Source: Acidimicrobiaceae bacterium
GTDB lineage: Bacteria > Actinomycetota > Acidimicrobiia > Acidimicrobiales > Bog-793
Reading direction: 5' to 3'
NCBI GenBank assembly: GCA_025463965.1
Contig: JAODBN010000022.1
Span: 1 to 12,215 of the forward strand
Length of the DNA: 12,215 nucleotides
A model generated the notes under the pieces. The model worked only from the letters and a program-made list of their open reading frames with translations, ran no database searches and was not told the DNA's origin. Position 1 is the stretch's first letter, and each line of letters begins with the position of its first letter. Made by a program: the position numbers and the translations under genes. This document shows, piece by piece, positions 11,991 through 12,215 of the stretch.

Positions 11991-12044
11991 GCCTGCAAGT
12001 CATCGCTTGAGCTCGCTCGCGATCCCCGACCACCCGAGAGGGAA

Positions 12045-12215
12045 ATGTCGCGCACCCATAACCTTCTGCCTCGCCGTGCCATGTCCGCCCTCGCCTCGGC
12101 GGGCCTCCTTGCGGCCGGAGCGGGCGCTCTGATCGCGAGTGCCTCCAACGCCTCCGAACGGCCCGCTGGTCATGCGCTCGTGCTGGAAGGGGCCCGCTCG
12201 ATCACCGCAGCGACC
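12045..12215 (+). CDS. Secreted protein, N-terminal fragment (partial)
   Basis: This is the first 57 codons of a gene that runs off the right edge; the frame is open to the end. The peptide starts MSRTHNLLPRRA, a basic n-region. A hydrophobic core (about 14-31, SALASAGLLAAGAGALIA) and ASASNA form a signal peptide with likely cleavage near residue 36. The remaining residues (SERPAGHALVLEGARSITAAT) are too few to assign a family. A GAGAGG stretch (12036-12041) lies only about 3 nt before the ATG, a short spacing. ATG 12081 has nothing upstream. A small hairpin (ATCGC at 12002-12006, GCGAT at 12019-12023, with a GAGC/GCTC inner stem) sits in the predicted leader. Cell-wall enzymes often have such N-termini, but this is not shown here. 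Confidence 0.65.
   Translation, partial: MSRTHNLLPRRAMSALASAGLLAAGAGALIASASNASERPAGHALVLEGARSITAAT

Noticed and set aside
11841..12044. A c-di-AMP (ydaO) riboswitch ahead of the secreted-protein gene
   Set aside because: Such riboswitches often precede actinobacterial cell-wall genes, so I looked for one. The characteristic conserved blocks (CGGGGGA-like and CCGAACCCGUCAGCUAACC-like) are absent, and the structured part lies upstream of the promoter.
1..12215. A CRISPR array, defence island, prophage, biosynthetic cluster or transposon
   Set aside because: I found no evenly spaced repeats, no transposase or integrase, no tRNA and no nuclease/helicase clusters. Nearly every long stretch is accounted for by housekeeping genes.

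Overview
This is a GC-rich chromosomal stretch that reads as core metabolism from an actinobacterium. Four things point that way. lysC and asd are adjacent. A RegX3/PhoP-like response regulator has PHO-box-like repeats in front of it. There are two cyclophilins of a type I associate with Actinobacteria. Many genes carry a TANNNT -10 box only 6-9 nt before the start codon, which implies leaderless or nearly leaderless mRNAs. The archaeal/eukaryotic-type prolyl-tRNA synthetase argues against Streptomyces or Mycobacterium and fits a deeper lineage such as the Acidimicrobiia, but that placement is a guess. I see no mobile element, CRISPR array, tRNA, rRNA, phage gene or recognisable defence system.

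Layout, left to right. On the minus strand (1-1511), a response regulator is followed by pyrE (orotate phosphoribosyltransferase) and the first 27 codons of a CvpA-like membrane protein. The CvpA-like GTG start abuts the pyrE stop. A 203-bp divergent spacer (1512-1714) holds 11-bp direct repeats resembling a PHO box. On the plus strand (1715-4311) come an ArsB-like ion transporter, a VIT1/CCC1-type Fe/Mn transporter and a small histidine phosphatase resembling the C-terminal half of mycobacterial MutT1. This block converges, through a hairpin spanning both stop codons, on a minus-strand metallo-beta-lactamase/double-rhodanese protein (4325-5725), probably for sulfane-sulfur chemistry. A divergent spacer leads to a plus-strand S51 (peptidase E-like) serine peptidase (5797-6549). 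That gene converges on a minus-strand pair of paralogous cyclophilins (6569-7995), one membrane-anchored and one soluble.

The region 8038-10316 (plus) holds lysC and asd, the first two steps of aspartate-family amino-acid synthesis (Lys, Thr, Met, diaminopimelate). lysC contains a well-formed internal ribosome binding site and ATG for a separate regulatory beta subunit. Convergent to asd is proS (10344-11786, minus). Upstream of proS a 258-bp divergent spacer carries a nested inverted repeat and a good sigma-70-type promoter for a plus-strand secreted protein (12045 onward) that runs off the window.

The genes are mostly housekeeping, and their order suggests several short transcription units rather than one pathway. 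The most interesting features are regulatory: the recurrent leaderless-type start signals, the PHO-box-like array, the internal lysC start, the very compact divergent lysC/cyclophilin promoters, and the structured element upstream of proS.
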